NCBI RefSeq assembly: GCF_029714185.1
Contig: NZ_CP121671.1
Location: 4,154,001-4,218,000, forward strand
Length of the DNA stretch: 64,000 nt
Direction of reading: 5' to 3'
Source: Halobacillus naozhouensis
GTDB lineage: Bacteria; Bacillota; Bacilli; Bacillales; Halobacillaceae
Below the pieces are notes generated by a model. It was not told the origin of the DNA and made no database searches. It was given only the letters and a program-made list of their open reading frames with translations. Position 1 is the stretch's first letter. The number at the start of each line of letters is the position of its first letter. Made by a program: the position numbers and the translations under genes. Below are positions 46,797 through 55,562 of the stretch, piece after piece.

Positions 46797-47501
46797 CTAA
46801 AACCATTGCATAACATAGATAATGATTCCGACAATGAATAATGAGGGTAATAAATTTGCCACCCGTATTTTAGTCAACTTAAGTAAGTTTAAGCCAATTG
46901 CAACAATGAGTAACCCGCCCGTTGACGTCATTTCCACAATAAATAAATCGAGCATCTCTTGGGGGACCCACTTATTGATTTGCGTCGCCAGTAAGGCAAT
47001 CCCCCCTTCGTAAAGTACAACAGGGATAACTGAAAAAATCACACCTATTCCGAGTGTAGAAGTTAATACTAAAGCAACAAATCCATCAATGATTGCTTTA
47101 GTAATCAACACTTCATGATCATTCCGAAGACCACTATCTAAAGCTCCGATAACAGAGAGTGCTCCTATAACAAAGATAAGTGAAGCCGTAATAAACCCTT
47201 GAGCAATAGTTGACTGCTGCTCAGGTCTTGTGAACTTCCTCTCGACCCAGCGACCAATATACTCCAGGCGCTCCTCCAAATGAAGGGCTTCTCCTACGAC
47301 AGCACCTATTAGCAGACTAAGTAAAACTACAACTATATTTTTCGTTTCAAACCCCATCTGCAAACCTATCAGGATAACAGCTAAGCCAACGCCGCTCATA
47401 ACCGTTTCTTTAAACCGTTCCGGAATTTTCGTGAAAATTAAGCCAAGCAATGTACCAACAAATATACATACTCCATTTACAATAGTACCTAATAATACCA
47501 T
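46797..47501 (-). CDS. DUF554 membrane protein (YdfK/YqgA type)
   Basis: A 234-residue membrane protein with about seven hydrophobic segments and the family start GTIVNGVCIFVGTLLG. A conserved polar region reads IGALDSGLRNDHEVLITKAIIDG. Function unknown. It follows parB in the same direction. Confidence 0.85.
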   Translation of the reverse strand: MVLLGTIVNGVCIFVGTLLGLIFTKIPERFKETVMSGVGLAVILIGLQMGFETKNIVVVLLSLLIGAVVGEALHLEERLEYIGRWVERKFTRPEQQSTIAQGFITASLIFVIGALSVIGALDSGLRNDHEVLITKAIIDGFVALVLTSTLGIGVIFSVIPVVLYEGGIALLATQINKWVPQEMLDLFIVEMTSTGGLLIVAIGLNLLKLTKIRVANLLPSLFIVGIIIYVMQWF

Positions 47502-47519
47502 AATGCACGCCCCAATAAT

Positions 47520-47535
47520 TGTTTCACGTGAAAAC
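47520..47535. promoter_or_regulatory. Degenerate parS-like site
   Basis: TGTTTCACGTGAAAAC differs from the parS consensus TGTTNCACGTGAAACA at the last two bases. It lies between parB and the DUF554 gene. Confidence 0.5.
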
Positions 47536-47588
47536 CGTATAAAATATAAGAAAAAGGCCTGGATACCATTCGGCCATACTGTTTGCTC

Positions 47589-48431
47589 TTATGAATTATC
47601 CAACCAGTTTAAAATCCGCTCCAGGTCCTCGTCATTTAGAAACTCAATCTCAATTTTCCCTTTCCGTTTGCCTTTATGAATGGTGACCCCTGTCCCCAAA
47701 CGCTGTTTGAGACTCTCTTCCCTCTCACGGATAAAAATATCTTTTTCAGGTTCTTTCGCGTCCTTTTTTGGTTTATCTTCATTTATTTCTAAGATGAGCT
47801 TTTCGACCTGACGTACGTTTAACCCTTCTGATTCAATACGTTTCATAACAGGAATAACCTTTTTCTTATCCTTCAATCCTAAGAGGGCTCGACCATGCCC
47901 CATAGATAAGGAGCCATCATTAATCCGTTCACTGACCTCTTGTGGCAGGGTCAGCAATCGTACGAGATTAGCAATATGTGAACGACTTTTACCAAGTCGC
48001 TTAGAAAGACTGTCCTGAGTGACCCCCAATTCCTTGATTAGGTTTTGATATGCATGCGCTTCTTCTATAGGTGTTAAATCTTCACGCTGAAGATTTTCAA
48101 GGAGAGCTAACTCCATCATTTCATCATCCGTCAATTCCCGGACTAAAACAGGAACAGATTCAAGTCCCGCCTGCTTGGCTGCACGAAAGCGCCGTTCCCC
48201 TACTACAATTTCGTAACCCTTTATACTTTTTCTCGCAATCAAAGGCTGAAGAATTCCATGTTCTTCAATAGATTGCTGAAGTTCATTAATGGCTTCTTCA
48301 GTGAAATGTTTACGTGGTTGGTATGGATTGGGTCTACAATTCTTCACTTTTATTTCATGAACCTGTTCGTCGTCCTTAACATTCATGTCGTTAAATAGCG
48401 CATTAATGCCTTTACCTAACCCTCTCGCCAT
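47589..48431 (-). CDS. parB: Chromosome partitioning protein ParB (Spo0J)
   Basis: A 280-residue CTP-dependent DNA clamp that loads at parS. The N-terminal CTPase domain has the RPNPYQPRKHF start and GERRFRAAKQAG; the helix-turn-helix has TQDSLSKRLGKSRSHIANLVRLL; the C-terminal part dimerises. Its start overlaps parA by 20 bp. Two perfect and one weak parS sites lie within 4 kb. Confidence 0.97.
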   Translation of the reverse strand: MARGLGKGINALFNDMNVKDDEQVHEIKVKNCRPNPYQPRKHFTEEAINELQQSIEEHGILQPLIARKSIKGYEIVVGERRFRAAKQAGLESVPVLVRELTDDEMMELALLENLQREDLTPIEEAHAYQNLIKELGVTQDSLSKRLGKSRSHIANLVRLLTLPQEVSERINDGSLSMGHGRALLGLKDKKKVIPVMKRIESEGLNVRQVEKLILEINEDKPKKDAKEPEKDIFIREREESLKQRLGTGVTIHKGKRKGKIEIEFLNDEDLERILNWLDNS

Positions 48432-49185
48432 TTGCCATCACTTCCTTCGCTAAGTCTAAATATACTTCAGCCCCGCGTGATTTGGCATCATATAAAATAA
48501 TTGGTTTGCCATGACTCGGCGCTTCACTTAAACGAACATTACGGGGAATAACTGCCTTGTAAACACGATCCTGAAAATACTTCTTCACTTCTTCAATCAC
48601 TTGGAGGCCTAAGTTTGTACGAGCATCCAGCATCGTCAATAAGACTCCTTCAATCATAAGATCTTTATTCAGGTGCTTTTGAACAAGACGAATAGTGTTA
48701 AGCAGCTGACTTAATCCCTCGAGAGCATAATACTCACACTGAACAGGGATCAAAACTGTGTCTGATGCTGTTAAAGAATTAATCGTTAACAGACCTAATG
48801 AAGGTGGACAATCAATAATGACATAATCATACTCATCTTTCACTTCATCAATGGCATGCTTGAGCCTTACTTCTCTCGAAATTGTAGGGACAAGTTCAAT
48901 TTCCGCCCCAGCTAACTGAATGGTAGCTGGAATGGCATCCAGGTTTTCTACCATTGTTGACGTACGAACTCGAGGAGCATCAACTCCATCTACTAATACA
49001 TCATATATACATTGGTTTACTTCACCCTTTTCTACACCAACACCACTGGTAGCATTACCTTGTGGGTCAATATCAACTAAGAGCACCTTATTGTTCAAGT
49101 AAGCCAGGCATGCGCTTAAATTGACGGCTGTTGTTGTTTTTCCAACGCCACCTTTTTGATTGGCAATGGAAATCACTTTACCCAT
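48412..49185 (-). CDS. parA: Chromosome partitioning ATPase ParA (Soj)
   Basis: A 257-residue Walker-type ATPase acting with ParB, and with DnaA on initiation. The deviant Walker A is KGGVGKTTTAVNLS with the signature lysine, Walker B is YVIIDCPPSLG. ATG at 49185 follows GGCAGGTGA. Confidence 0.97.
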   Translation of the reverse strand: MGKVISIANQKGGVGKTTTAVNLSACLAYLNNKVLLVDIDPQGNATSGVGVEKGEVNQCIYDVLVDGVDAPRVRTSTMVENLDAIPATIQLAGAEIELVPTISREVRLKHAIDEVKDEYDYVIIDCPPSLGLLTINSLTASDTVLIPVQCEYYALEGLSQLLNTIRLVQKHLNKDLMIEGVLLTMLDARTNLGLQVIEEVKKYFQDRVYKAVIPRNVRLSEAPSHGKPIILYDAKSRGAEVYLDLAKEVMANGERVR

Positions 49186-49275
49186 GCTGTCACCTGCCTC
49201 TTTCCAAAGACTTTACAAACTGACCATTATCATCACTTTCTTTCACATCTGTCTATTACTACTTCTTTCAAAAAA

Positions 49276-49308
49276 CACCCATCTTCACAGCTGCAGGATA
49301 GATGGGTG
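49276..49308 (-). terminator. Terminator after noc
   Basis: CACCCATCT (49276-49284) pairs with AGATGGGTG (49300-49308); the A run before it gives T residues on the minus strand. Confidence 0.8.
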
Positions 49309-49319
49309 GATAATGTAAG

Positions 49320-50183
49320 CTATGTTTTTTTCTTAGGGATTTTTATTGTGAATTGATAATATTCATCATGGTCTTCTTCATTTGTTTCAACATCAATTCC
49401 GGTATCCGAAACCATATCTAGAGATTGACGGATTGTGTTCATCGCAATCCTCATATCTTTATTGACACCTTTAAGCTTCGGTTTTTTCTTCTTTGGCTTA
49501 GGATCTTGCAGCTTTGCAATTCGCTCTTCTGTCTGCTTGACGTTAAGTTGCTTTTCAATAATTTCATCTAGAAGCTTTTCCTGATACTCCGGCTCTTTTA
49601 AAGCAATTAGGGCACGCGCATGGCGTTCCGTAATCACTTTATCCATCACAGCTCGCTGTACAGATTCAGGAAGCTTTAGCAATCGCATTTTGTTGGCAAC
49701 AGTTGACTGACTCTTCCCTAGTCTTTGAGCAAGAGCTTCTTGAGTTAATTCATGAATTTCAATTAAACGTGCGTAAGCTGTAGCTTCTTCAATCACGGTA
49801 AGTTCTTCACGTTGCAGGTTTTCGATTAAGGCAACAGAAGCTGTTTGAGCATCGTCCATTTCCCTAAGAATGGCAGGGATTGTTTCCCAGCCAAGTGACT
49901 GGACGGCACGCCACCTCCGCTCACCTGCGATTAACTCATAATGATCTTCGTTCAAACGACGCACAACAATTGGCTGAATCATCCCGTGCGTATGTATCGT
50001 CTGGGCGAGTTCACTAATCTTTTCTTCGTTAAAAATAGCCCTAGGCTGATAACGGTTCGGTTGAACACTCTCGACAGGAACTTGCATAACTTCATCAGGA
50101 TTGTATTCTTCTTCGTTGTTGTTGCTATCTGTCTCTGACTCTGACTTGTCACCCAGTCCGAACAGACGACCAAAAGGATGTAA
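49320..50183 (-). CDS. noc: Nucleoid occlusion protein Noc
   Basis: A 287-residue ParB paralogue that binds Noc sites and the membrane to keep division off the nucleoid. The GTG at 50183 gives VLHPFGRLFGLGDK, matching the Noc amphipathic membrane-binding start, with AAAGGTGGTG before it. It has QPNRYQPRAIFN, GERRWRAVQSLG and LTQEALAQRLGKSQSTVANK. It heads the unit noc-parA-parB. Confidence 0.95.
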   Translation of the reverse strand, partial: LHPFGRLFGLGDKSESETDSNNNEEEYNPDEVMQVPVESVQPNRYQPRAIFNEEKISELAQTIHTHGMIQPIVVRRLNEDHYELIAGERRWRAVQSLGWETIPAILREMDDAQTASVALIENLQREELTVIEEATAYARLIEIHELTQEALAQRLGKSQSTVANKMRLLKLPESVQRAVMDKVITERHARALIALKEPEYQEKLLDEIIEKQLNVKQTEERIAKLQDPKPKKKKPKLKGVNKDMRIAMNTIRQSLDMVSDTGIDVETNEEDHDEYYQFTIKIPKKKT

Positions 50184-50228
50184 CACGATCAGACACCACC
50201 TTTTTTCGATCAAGCACACGATCAAATA

Positions 50229-50244
50229 TGTTTCACGTGGAACA
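50229..50244 (-). promoter_or_regulatory. parS site upstream of noc
   Basis: The minus strand reads TGTTCCACGTGAAACA, a full match to TGTTNCACGTGAAACA. It lies 46 bp before the noc start, so ParB binding may also affect noc expression. Confidence 0.9.
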
Positions 50245-50261
50245 TTCATTTATCAAATAGA

Positions 50262-50294
50262 AAAAAGCGCCGCAGGCTTAATAGCTGCTGCGCG
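50262..50294 (-). terminator. Minus-strand terminator upstream of noc
   Basis: On the minus strand GCGCagCAG and CTGcgGCGC form a stem followed by TTTTTTC. It implies a minus-strand transcript from the decayed gene region at 50557-50865. Confidence 0.6.
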
Positions 50295-50556
50295 TACGTA
50301 TGCCTTTTTGAATCTATGATTTATTTTATCATATTTTGGCTAGTAAAAGTATCTAGTAAATCGAATATTTCTAATATCGACTTTTATTACAAAGTAACGA
50401 CTCATTATACAAAATTCCACTTTGCTTGTATGATGAATAAGATTATTTTTCGACCCTAAGCTACACAATCATAATCTAACCCCGCTAAACTAACATAGAT
50501 CAGGCCTTATTTAAGCATTCAACTAGCGGTTTAGTAAAACTAGGCCACCCCGTATC

Positions 50557-50865
50557 CTAATAAAATTTGTCTACAGAGCTGAAAAACGGCTCACTAGATA
50601 CAACATCTACGTAGATTCCTTCTTTTTTTATTATTCCAGTACTTATTTTCAAAAGCCTTTTCCCATTCGAGTAACTTTATATTGAAAGATGTTAGCATTT
50701 CTTTTAACTCAATTTGAAAACATGTGACCTTTCCTCGTCCCTATTTCTCAAATCTACTATACGTTCCGCGTTGTTCACTTCACCGAAGATCTTATTATAA
50801 ACTCCTGTACCTATAAAGACAGTCAAACCAATCAGGGCAACGATAGAAAGAACTATTTTGAACAA
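50557..50865 (-). pseudogene. Decayed gene for a small membrane-anchored protein
   Basis: From a TTG at 50865 (GGGATGGAG just upstream) 53 codons are open to a stop at 50704 and begin with a membrane segment (IVLSIVALIGLTVFIGTGVY) and a charged stretch. Two single-base shifts would join it to coding-like sequence LLEWEKAFENKYW and then EGIYVDVVSSEPFFSSVDK, ending at 50557. I see no family. A terminator lies downstream. It could be the 53-residue gene alone instead. Confidence 0.4.
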
Positions 50866-51014
50866 GGGTCTCCATCCCATCGAGGTTCTATATTCATAAA
50901 TTTAATATTTATCGCAGACAAAGCCAATTTATATGCTTGATCCCATTTTTTCATTATAAAAATAATCTGCCATTCGTTATAATAATAGATAAATGAGGAA
51001 AAGGAGCTAATGGG

Positions 51015-51311
51015 ATGAATCGAAAAGAAATGGAAGACCAAGTAATACAAAGCTATCAACAGGACGAGCAAATGATGATTCTCGTGTTTGCTCAATGGTG
51101 TATCAACCATGACCTGGACCCTGCTGATCTCTATAAAGAGGCCTATCCTGAGCAAGCAGACAATGAATCATTAATTCAAGCATTACAATTAACTGTATCT
51201 AAACAAGAAGCTGGAGAAATTCCGGATGAGACATTGCTTGGTGTGTTGTCCCTATTTGGTAATGATGATTTAGCTTTTGTCGTAACTAAGTATATGGATA
51301 ATCAAAAATAA
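51015..51311 (+). CDS. Hypothetical protein, 98 residues
   Basis: An acidic, helical soluble protein without recognisable family. The ATG at 51015 follows AAAAGGAG. The sequence is rich in Gln, Glu and Asp (MEDQVIQSYQQDEQMM) and ends with VTKYMDNQK. A good terminator follows, which supports a real gene. It lies alone in the segment between noc and rsmG. Confidence 0.7.
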   Translation: MNRKEMEDQVIQSYQQDEQMMILVFAQWCINHDLDPADLYKEAYPEQADNESLIQALQLTVSKQEAGEIPDETLLGVLSLFGNDDLAFVVTKYMDNQK

Positions 51312-51341
51312 AGCGGCCTCCTAATTTGCGCCGCTTTTTCT
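51310..51341 (+). terminator. Terminator after the 98-residue gene
   Basis: AAGCGGC pairs with GCCGCTT, followed by TTTC; it begins at the stop codon. Confidence 0.8.
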
Positions 51342-51543
51342 TCACCACATACAGTTATTACAATTCTTATAAAATTATGCGAGTTCCAAATTCCCTATCA
51401 TCTTGTAACCTTAAACAGACTTCCCTTCCCCAAATTCAAATGAAATAGCAATTTATCCAATTCTATAAGTGAAATATCAAATGTATTCAAAAGCTCAACT
51501 AAAGGAAGCTTAAACTCTTGAACAGATACATTTTATTAACAGT

Positions 51544-51573
51544 AGGGATATGTTTCACGTGAAACATATCCCT
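51544..51573. promoter_or_regulatory. parS site within a 30-bp perfect palindrome
   Basis: TGTTTCACGTGAAACA at 51551-51566 is a perfect parS. Its flanks extend the symmetry to AGGGATA...TATCCCT, so all 30 bp are palindromic. It lies just downstream of the M19 dipeptidase gene and could double as its terminator. Confidence 0.9.
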
Positions 51574-51596
51574 TAATAATTAGACTTTGGAAGCCG

Positions 51597-52658
51597 TTAT
51601 TTCCATGTTTCCTTCAATACCCGCATCCAATTTCCGCTCGTTAACTTACTTAGATCATCATCACTAAACCCACGATCTTTTAACAATTTAACTACCTTTG
51701 GTACTCCTGTTACGTCGCCTAATTCGTCCGGAATCGTTGTACCGTCAAAATCTGACCCTAAAGAAACATGCTCGATGCCAATACGATCCGCAATATATTC
51801 AATATGTTTTACGATCATTTCTAAAGGTGTATCTGTATCTAACTTTCCATCCGGGCGAAGCATATTTACGGCATAAGTTACCCCTACTACTCCATTAGAA
51901 TCCGCTATGGCATCCAGTTGCTTATCAGTTAAATTACGCGATATCGGACATATGGCATGTGCATTTGAGTGAGTTGCCACTAGGGGCGCATCAGACAATT
52001 CCATTACATCCCAAAACCCTTTTTCATTAAGATGTGATAAATCTAACATGATTCCAAGTTTATTACACTCCTGTACAAGTTTTTTCCCAGGCTCTGTTAG
52101 CCCAGATCCTATATCAGGTGTGGACGGATAACGGTATGGTACTCCTTCAGCAAATACATTCGGGCGACTCCATACGAGACCAAGTGAACGAAGACCAGCT
52201 TGATAAAATACGTGTAAGGCATTAAGATCTTTATCGATGGATTCGGCTCCTTCAAAATGAAGAATTGCACCGACCGTTTCAATATGTATTAATTCTTCTA
52301 ATTCATCAGCGGTTCTAAGTACCTTGAACTTCTCATTCGCATCTGCCTCCAGACGGTAAAGATCAGCAACCATAGCATTTGTTAAGTGATTACAATAGTC
52401 ATAATCTACGGCTTGTGGCAAGGGAAAGTCGTATCCATCTTCTGTCATGTATTCTTCAAAATCTGGAAGCATTGGCCCTGACGAGTTTGGACAAAAAATC
52501 GCAAAGAATCCGGCACTAAATCCACCTCTTCGTGCCCTGGGTAAATCAATGTGTCCCACTGATGTTTTACTAAAAAATAGACGCTCACTGCTACACCCTT
52601 CTAGATGAAGCTTTAACAACGTATCATTATGACCATCAATGATTGGAAACCGATTCAT
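51597..52658 (-). CDS. M19 family dipeptidase (renal dipeptidase-like)
   Basis: A 353-residue zinc dipeptidase. The ATG at 52658 is preferred since AAAGG lies 10 bp upstream, while an ATG at 52667 is too close. Metal motifs: DGHNDTLLKL at the start, HFEGAE, LDLSHLNEKG, ATHSNAHAI and SLGSDFDGTT. It splits dipeptides, often with D-amino acid tolerance. It follows the GerW-like gene by 5 bp, so the two form one unit. Confidence 0.92.
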   Translation of the reverse strand: MNRFPIIDGHNDTLLKLHLEGCSSERLFFSKTSVGHIDLPRARRGGFSAGFFAIFCPNSSGPMLPDFEEYMTEDGYDFPLPQAVDYDYCNHLTNAMVADLYRLEADANEKFKVLRTADELEELIHIETVGAILHFEGAESIDKDLNALHVFYQAGLRSLGLVWSRPNVFAEGVPYRYPSTPDIGSGLTEPGKKLVQECNKLGIMLDLSHLNEKGFWDVMELSDAPLVATHSNAHAICPISRNLTDKQLDAIADSNGVVGVTYAVNMLRPDGKLDTDTPLEMIVKHIEYIADRIGIEHVSLGSDFDGTTIPDELGDVTGVPKVVKLLKDRGFSDDDLSKLTSGNWMRVLKETWK

Positions 52659-52663
52659 GATAT

Positions 52664-53044
52664 TCATACCTTTCTCTTAAAACTTCTGGTTAATTTTTTG
52701 AGAGACCAAATGAGTATTCCAGAAACTACTGCTGCGACCATGGATAATCGTTGAACGTTATAGACAGGCTTAAATGTGGTGTGTTGTCTGGACATTTCGT
52801 AAACACCCAAAGGCTTAATGGAAACGTGTCCGCCTCCGCCCTCGCCTCGACCAGCTTGAACTGATTCAGTTCCATCTGAACTTCCTCCCCCGCCACCAAT
52901 AAAGTAGTTAACTTTCGCCACTGGGATCACTTTCCTATCTCCGAGTTCGACAGGGTCTCCATACACTAATGAAATTTCTTTTTGTTTCGACAATTTTTCA
53001 AAAACAGGTGCTATGGGAGACCGATAGCTATTTTCTTTGTCCAT
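52664..53044 (-). CDS. GerW family sporulation protein (YtfJ-like)
   Basis: A 126-residue protein with the family core VYGDPVELGDRKVIPVAKVNYFIGGGGGS and a Gly-rich stretch, then VSIKPLGVYEM. A C-terminal hydrophobic segment (about 100-117) and basic tail are extra compared with YtfJ. GerW is needed for spore germination in Bacillus. ATG at 53044 follows AGGAAGTGGG. Confidence 0.88.
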   Translation of the reverse strand: MDKENSYRSPIAPVFEKLSKQKEISLVYGDPVELGDRKVIPVAKVNYFIGGGGGSSDGTESVQAGRGEGGGGHVSIKPLGVYEMSRQHTTFKPVYNVQRLSMVAAVVSGILIWSLKKLTRSFKRKV

Positions 53045-53111
53045 TTCCCACTTCCTCTCTACATTATTGTTTCGGTGTGTTTTGTTTTTTTTCCTACTTC
53101 TTTTTTAAAAA

Positions 53112-53138
53112 TAGACCAGCTTTTATCAAGCTGGTCTA
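53112..53138 (-). terminator. Terminator after the YtxH-like gene
   Basis: TAGACCAGCTT pairs with AAGCTGGTCTA around a 5-nt loop; the A run before it is a T run on the minus strand. Confidence 0.85.
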
Positions 53139-53169
53139 TAGTACTCTATAATTTCTTTCTATGCATACA

Positions 53170-53667
53170 TCAATTTGGTTTGATCGTTTTCTTAATTTCA
53201 TGCTCGTCTCCGTTAACTACAGTAAGGTTTCCATTATCTTCAGAGTCAGTTATTTCATCTTTTGCTTCATTAACTTTGTCGTTCACATCTTTCAATTCCT
53301 CACCTGCTTCTTTTGCAGTAGAAACGATTTCTTCAGAATCTGCTTTTACTTCTTGAACTTTTTCTTTTAACTCCTTACCTTCATTATCAAGGATCTCCTG
53401 GATCTTGTTAATAGCTTCTTTTGTAACCGATGTAGTTCTTTGAATACGACTGACAAGCTCTTCCTTTGTTCCAGATGGATCTTCCTTCACTTTAGAGACG
53501 TATTGACTTAACGAGTCCTTTGTTGCCCCTGACCTTTCTTTTAACCTTGTACGCTCAGTCGGGTTTCTAACTAAAACAAGAGCCCCTCCTATAATTGCGC
53601 CCGCAGTCATTGCTAACGTTAATTTACCTTTTAGGGGTTTTGCTTGAACCTGTGTCTGTTGTGTCAT
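53170..53667 (-). CDS. YtxH-like envelope stress protein
   Basis: A 165-residue protein: an N-terminal hydrophobic segment (LTLAMTAGAIIGGALVLV, about 16-33) and a long charged coiled coil of repeated Glu and Lys. It fits the YtxH domain group of small stress-induced anchored proteins. ATG at 53667. The C-terminus is acidic. Function unknown. Confidence 0.7.
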   Translation of the reverse strand: MTQQTQVQAKPLKGKLTLAMTAGAIIGGALVLVRNPTERTRLKERSGATKDSLSQYVSKVKEDPSGTKEELVSRIQRTTSVTKEAINKIQEILDNEGKELKEKVQEVKADSEEIVSTAKEAGEELKDVNDKVNEAKDEITDSEDNGNLTVVNGDEHEIKKTIKPN

Positions 53668-54077
53668 AATTTAACTCTTCTCCCTTCCTATCAATATTAT
53701 CTTTATTTTTCAATGCGGTTTCGCCACCATTATAAACCTTTTTGCGACATATCTCTGCTGGTAGTCTGGGGTTAAATTCGGTTCTTGCTAACAGAAGCAG
53801 CGTGACCACCTTTTCCATAAAAGTTACCCTAAAATCTTAGTTTAGAAACATAAGCCTCTTTAATAAGGGTCTAGCCCATCAACTGTACTGTTAACGCCTG
53901 AGATTGAACCTCCACTCGCGAAGACTTCAGTAAACTCATAAATCTATTTAAACAGCTCCTCACAGTCATCGATCACTATAATGACTTTTGAAGGAAACTT
54001 TATTGTTTTAAAATTTCACCATGTGGAATGCACATGAATATAACACATAATCACCTGTTGGTGAGGAGGAATAGTTG
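53668..54077. promoter_or_regulatory. Divergent promoter region with a sigma-B-like promoter
   Basis: GTTTTA (54005-54010), 13 bp, TGGAAT (54024-54029) resembles the sigma-B pattern GTTTAA-N13-15-GGGWAW. It precedes an SDR gene whose relative ydaD is sigma-B controlled. Nothing else is clear in the gap. Confidence 0.45.
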
Positions 54078-54947
54078 ATGAAAAGAATGGATAGACAAAC
54101 AGAAGGACAACCCGGACAGGAACAATCTAAGCAGCCTGGACAGGAAGAAAAGCTGCAGCCTCAGCCACTTCAAGCCGACGACGACTATAAAAGCGGAAAT
54201 AAACTTTCTGGAAAAGTAGCCCTCATTACAGGGGGTGACAGTGGAATTGGACGTTCTGTCGCCATTGGTTATGCCAAAGAAGGTGCCGATATTGCTATTT
54301 CTTATTTAGAAGAACATGAAGATGCAGAGATCACTAAAGAAAAAATTGAAGCTGAAGGCCAACGTGCCATTTTAATCCCTGGAGATGTAGGAGAGGAATC
54401 GGTATGCAGGGATTCTGTAACACGTACAGTTCAAGAATTGGGGCGACTTGATATATTGGTCAATAATGCAGCTGAACAACATCCAACAGATGACCTCCTA
54501 GACATCTCGGCTGAACAACTCGAAAGTACGTTTAAAACAAATATATACTCTATGTTTCATATGACCAAAGCTGCCCTGCCCCATCTTAAAAGCGGAAGTT
54601 CTATTATTAACACCGCATCAGTAAATCCTTATACAGGCAATCCGCAATTAGTTGACTATACAGCTACTAAGGGAGCTGTGGTGGCTTTCACGCGCTCAAT
54701 GGCTAAGCAACTCGTAGAGAAAGGCATCCGCGTAAACGGAGTTGCACCTGGACCGATCTGGACACCATTGATCCCGTCAACATTTTCAGAGGAAAAAGTT
54801 GAGCAATTCGGTACGAATACTCCAATGGGACGGCCGGGGCAGCCTGTTGAACATGTAGGAAGCTATGTATTACTAGCTTCTGATGATTCGACCTATATTA
54901 CAGGACAATTTATTCATATTAATGGCGGTATGATTATGCAGAGTTAA
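54078..54947 (+). CDS. SDR-family oxidoreductase, YdaD/Gsp39-like
   Basis: A 289-residue NAD(P)-dependent dehydrogenase, ATG at 54078 after GAGGAGG. The N-terminus has a Gln/Pro/Gly-rich part with repeated QPGQE. The core has TGGDSGIGRS, NNAAEQHP, NTASVNPYTGNP, the YTATK pair and APGPIWTPLIPS. It closely resembles the stress protein YdaD. A paralogue is at 26440. Confidence 0.9.
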   Translation: MKRMDRQTEGQPGQEQSKQPGQEEKLQPQPLQADDDYKSGNKLSGKVALITGGDSGIGRSVAIGYAKEGADIAISYLEEHEDAEITKEKIEAEGQRAILIPGDVGEESVCRDSVTRTVQELGRLDILVNNAAEQHPTDDLLDISAEQLESTFKTNIYSMFHMTKAALPHLKSGSSIINTASVNPYTGNPQLVDYTATKGAVVAFTRSMAKQLVEKGIRVNGVAPGPIWTPLIPSTFSEEKVEQFGTNTPMGRPGQPVEHVGSYVLLASDDSTYITGQFIHINGGMIMQS

Positions 54948-54951
54948 TAAA

Positions 54952-54985
54952 GAAACATGAGCTCTTAAGTTCATGTTTCTTTATG
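54952..54985. terminator. Bidirectional terminator between SDR gene and phosphodiesterase gene
   Basis: AAGAAACATGA pairs with TCATGTTTCTT around CTTAAG-type loop sequence. Confidence 0.8.
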
Positions 54986-55474
54986 GTTGTAAAAAATATG
55001 GTCAGCACGAAGACCATGGTCATCTATGGTAATAACTCCAAATGAGTAATAAGGGAGACGGCGCTTATCCGTTGCAGAACCTGGATTAAACAACATCGTT
55101 TTCTTCACGAATTTCAGAAGTGGTAAATGCGAGTGGCCGAATATGACAAGGTCTAATTCTTCTCCTTCAAATTCTTCGATCACCCGCGTTTCTGTCGTCT
55201 TTTTGTCACCATGGCCATGGACTATTCCTATTTTATAGCCTTCCCACTCTGTAACGATTCTTCGTGGAACCATTTCCCTCACTTCATGATCATCCACATT
55301 TCCATAGACTCCCATTATACGGGTATAAGAAGATAATTGCTTATATATATGAGTCGACTGCCAGTCACCAGCATGTACAATCAGATCAGCAGTATGTAGT
55401 TCTTCTAGTAGCCGTTTAGGAAGCTCTTTCGCTTTCTTAGGCATGTGTGTGTCAGAAACAACAATTACTCTCAT
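54971..55474 (-). CDS. Metallophosphoesterase (YfcE/YsnB family)
   Basis: A 167-residue calcineurin-like phosphodiesterase. The metal motifs are VSDTHMPKKA, HAGDW, GNVDD, VHGHGD and FGHSHLP, then FNPGS. Family members hydrolyse artificial phosphodiesters; the natural substrate is unknown. ATG at 55474 follows AAGGAGGG. Confidence 0.92.
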   Translation of the reverse strand: MRVIVVSDTHMPKKAKELPKRLLEELHTADLIVHAGDWQSTHIYKQLSSYTRIMGVYGNVDDHEVREMVPRRIVTEWEGYKIGIVHGHGDKKTTETRVIEEFEGEELDLVIFGHSHLPLLKFVKKTMLFNPGSATDKRRLPYYSFGVITIDDHGLRADHIFYNHKET

Positions 55475-55562
55475 TTATTGCCCTCCTTGTTAAGCTTATT
55501 AATAACCGCCGCGGGTATTTTAATTATAAGATTTATAAAAGAAAGGAGATTTTCTTTTAGAT

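Noticed and set aside
50865..50960. Short frame starting MKKWDQAYKLAL, like the start of YkvI transporters
   Set aside because: Only about 12 residues agree before it diverges, and it stops after 33 codons; likely chance.
53624..53818. 64-codon minus-strand frame overlapping the YtxH-like gene
   Set aside because: It overlaps the true start, has no good ribosome site and no family resemblance.
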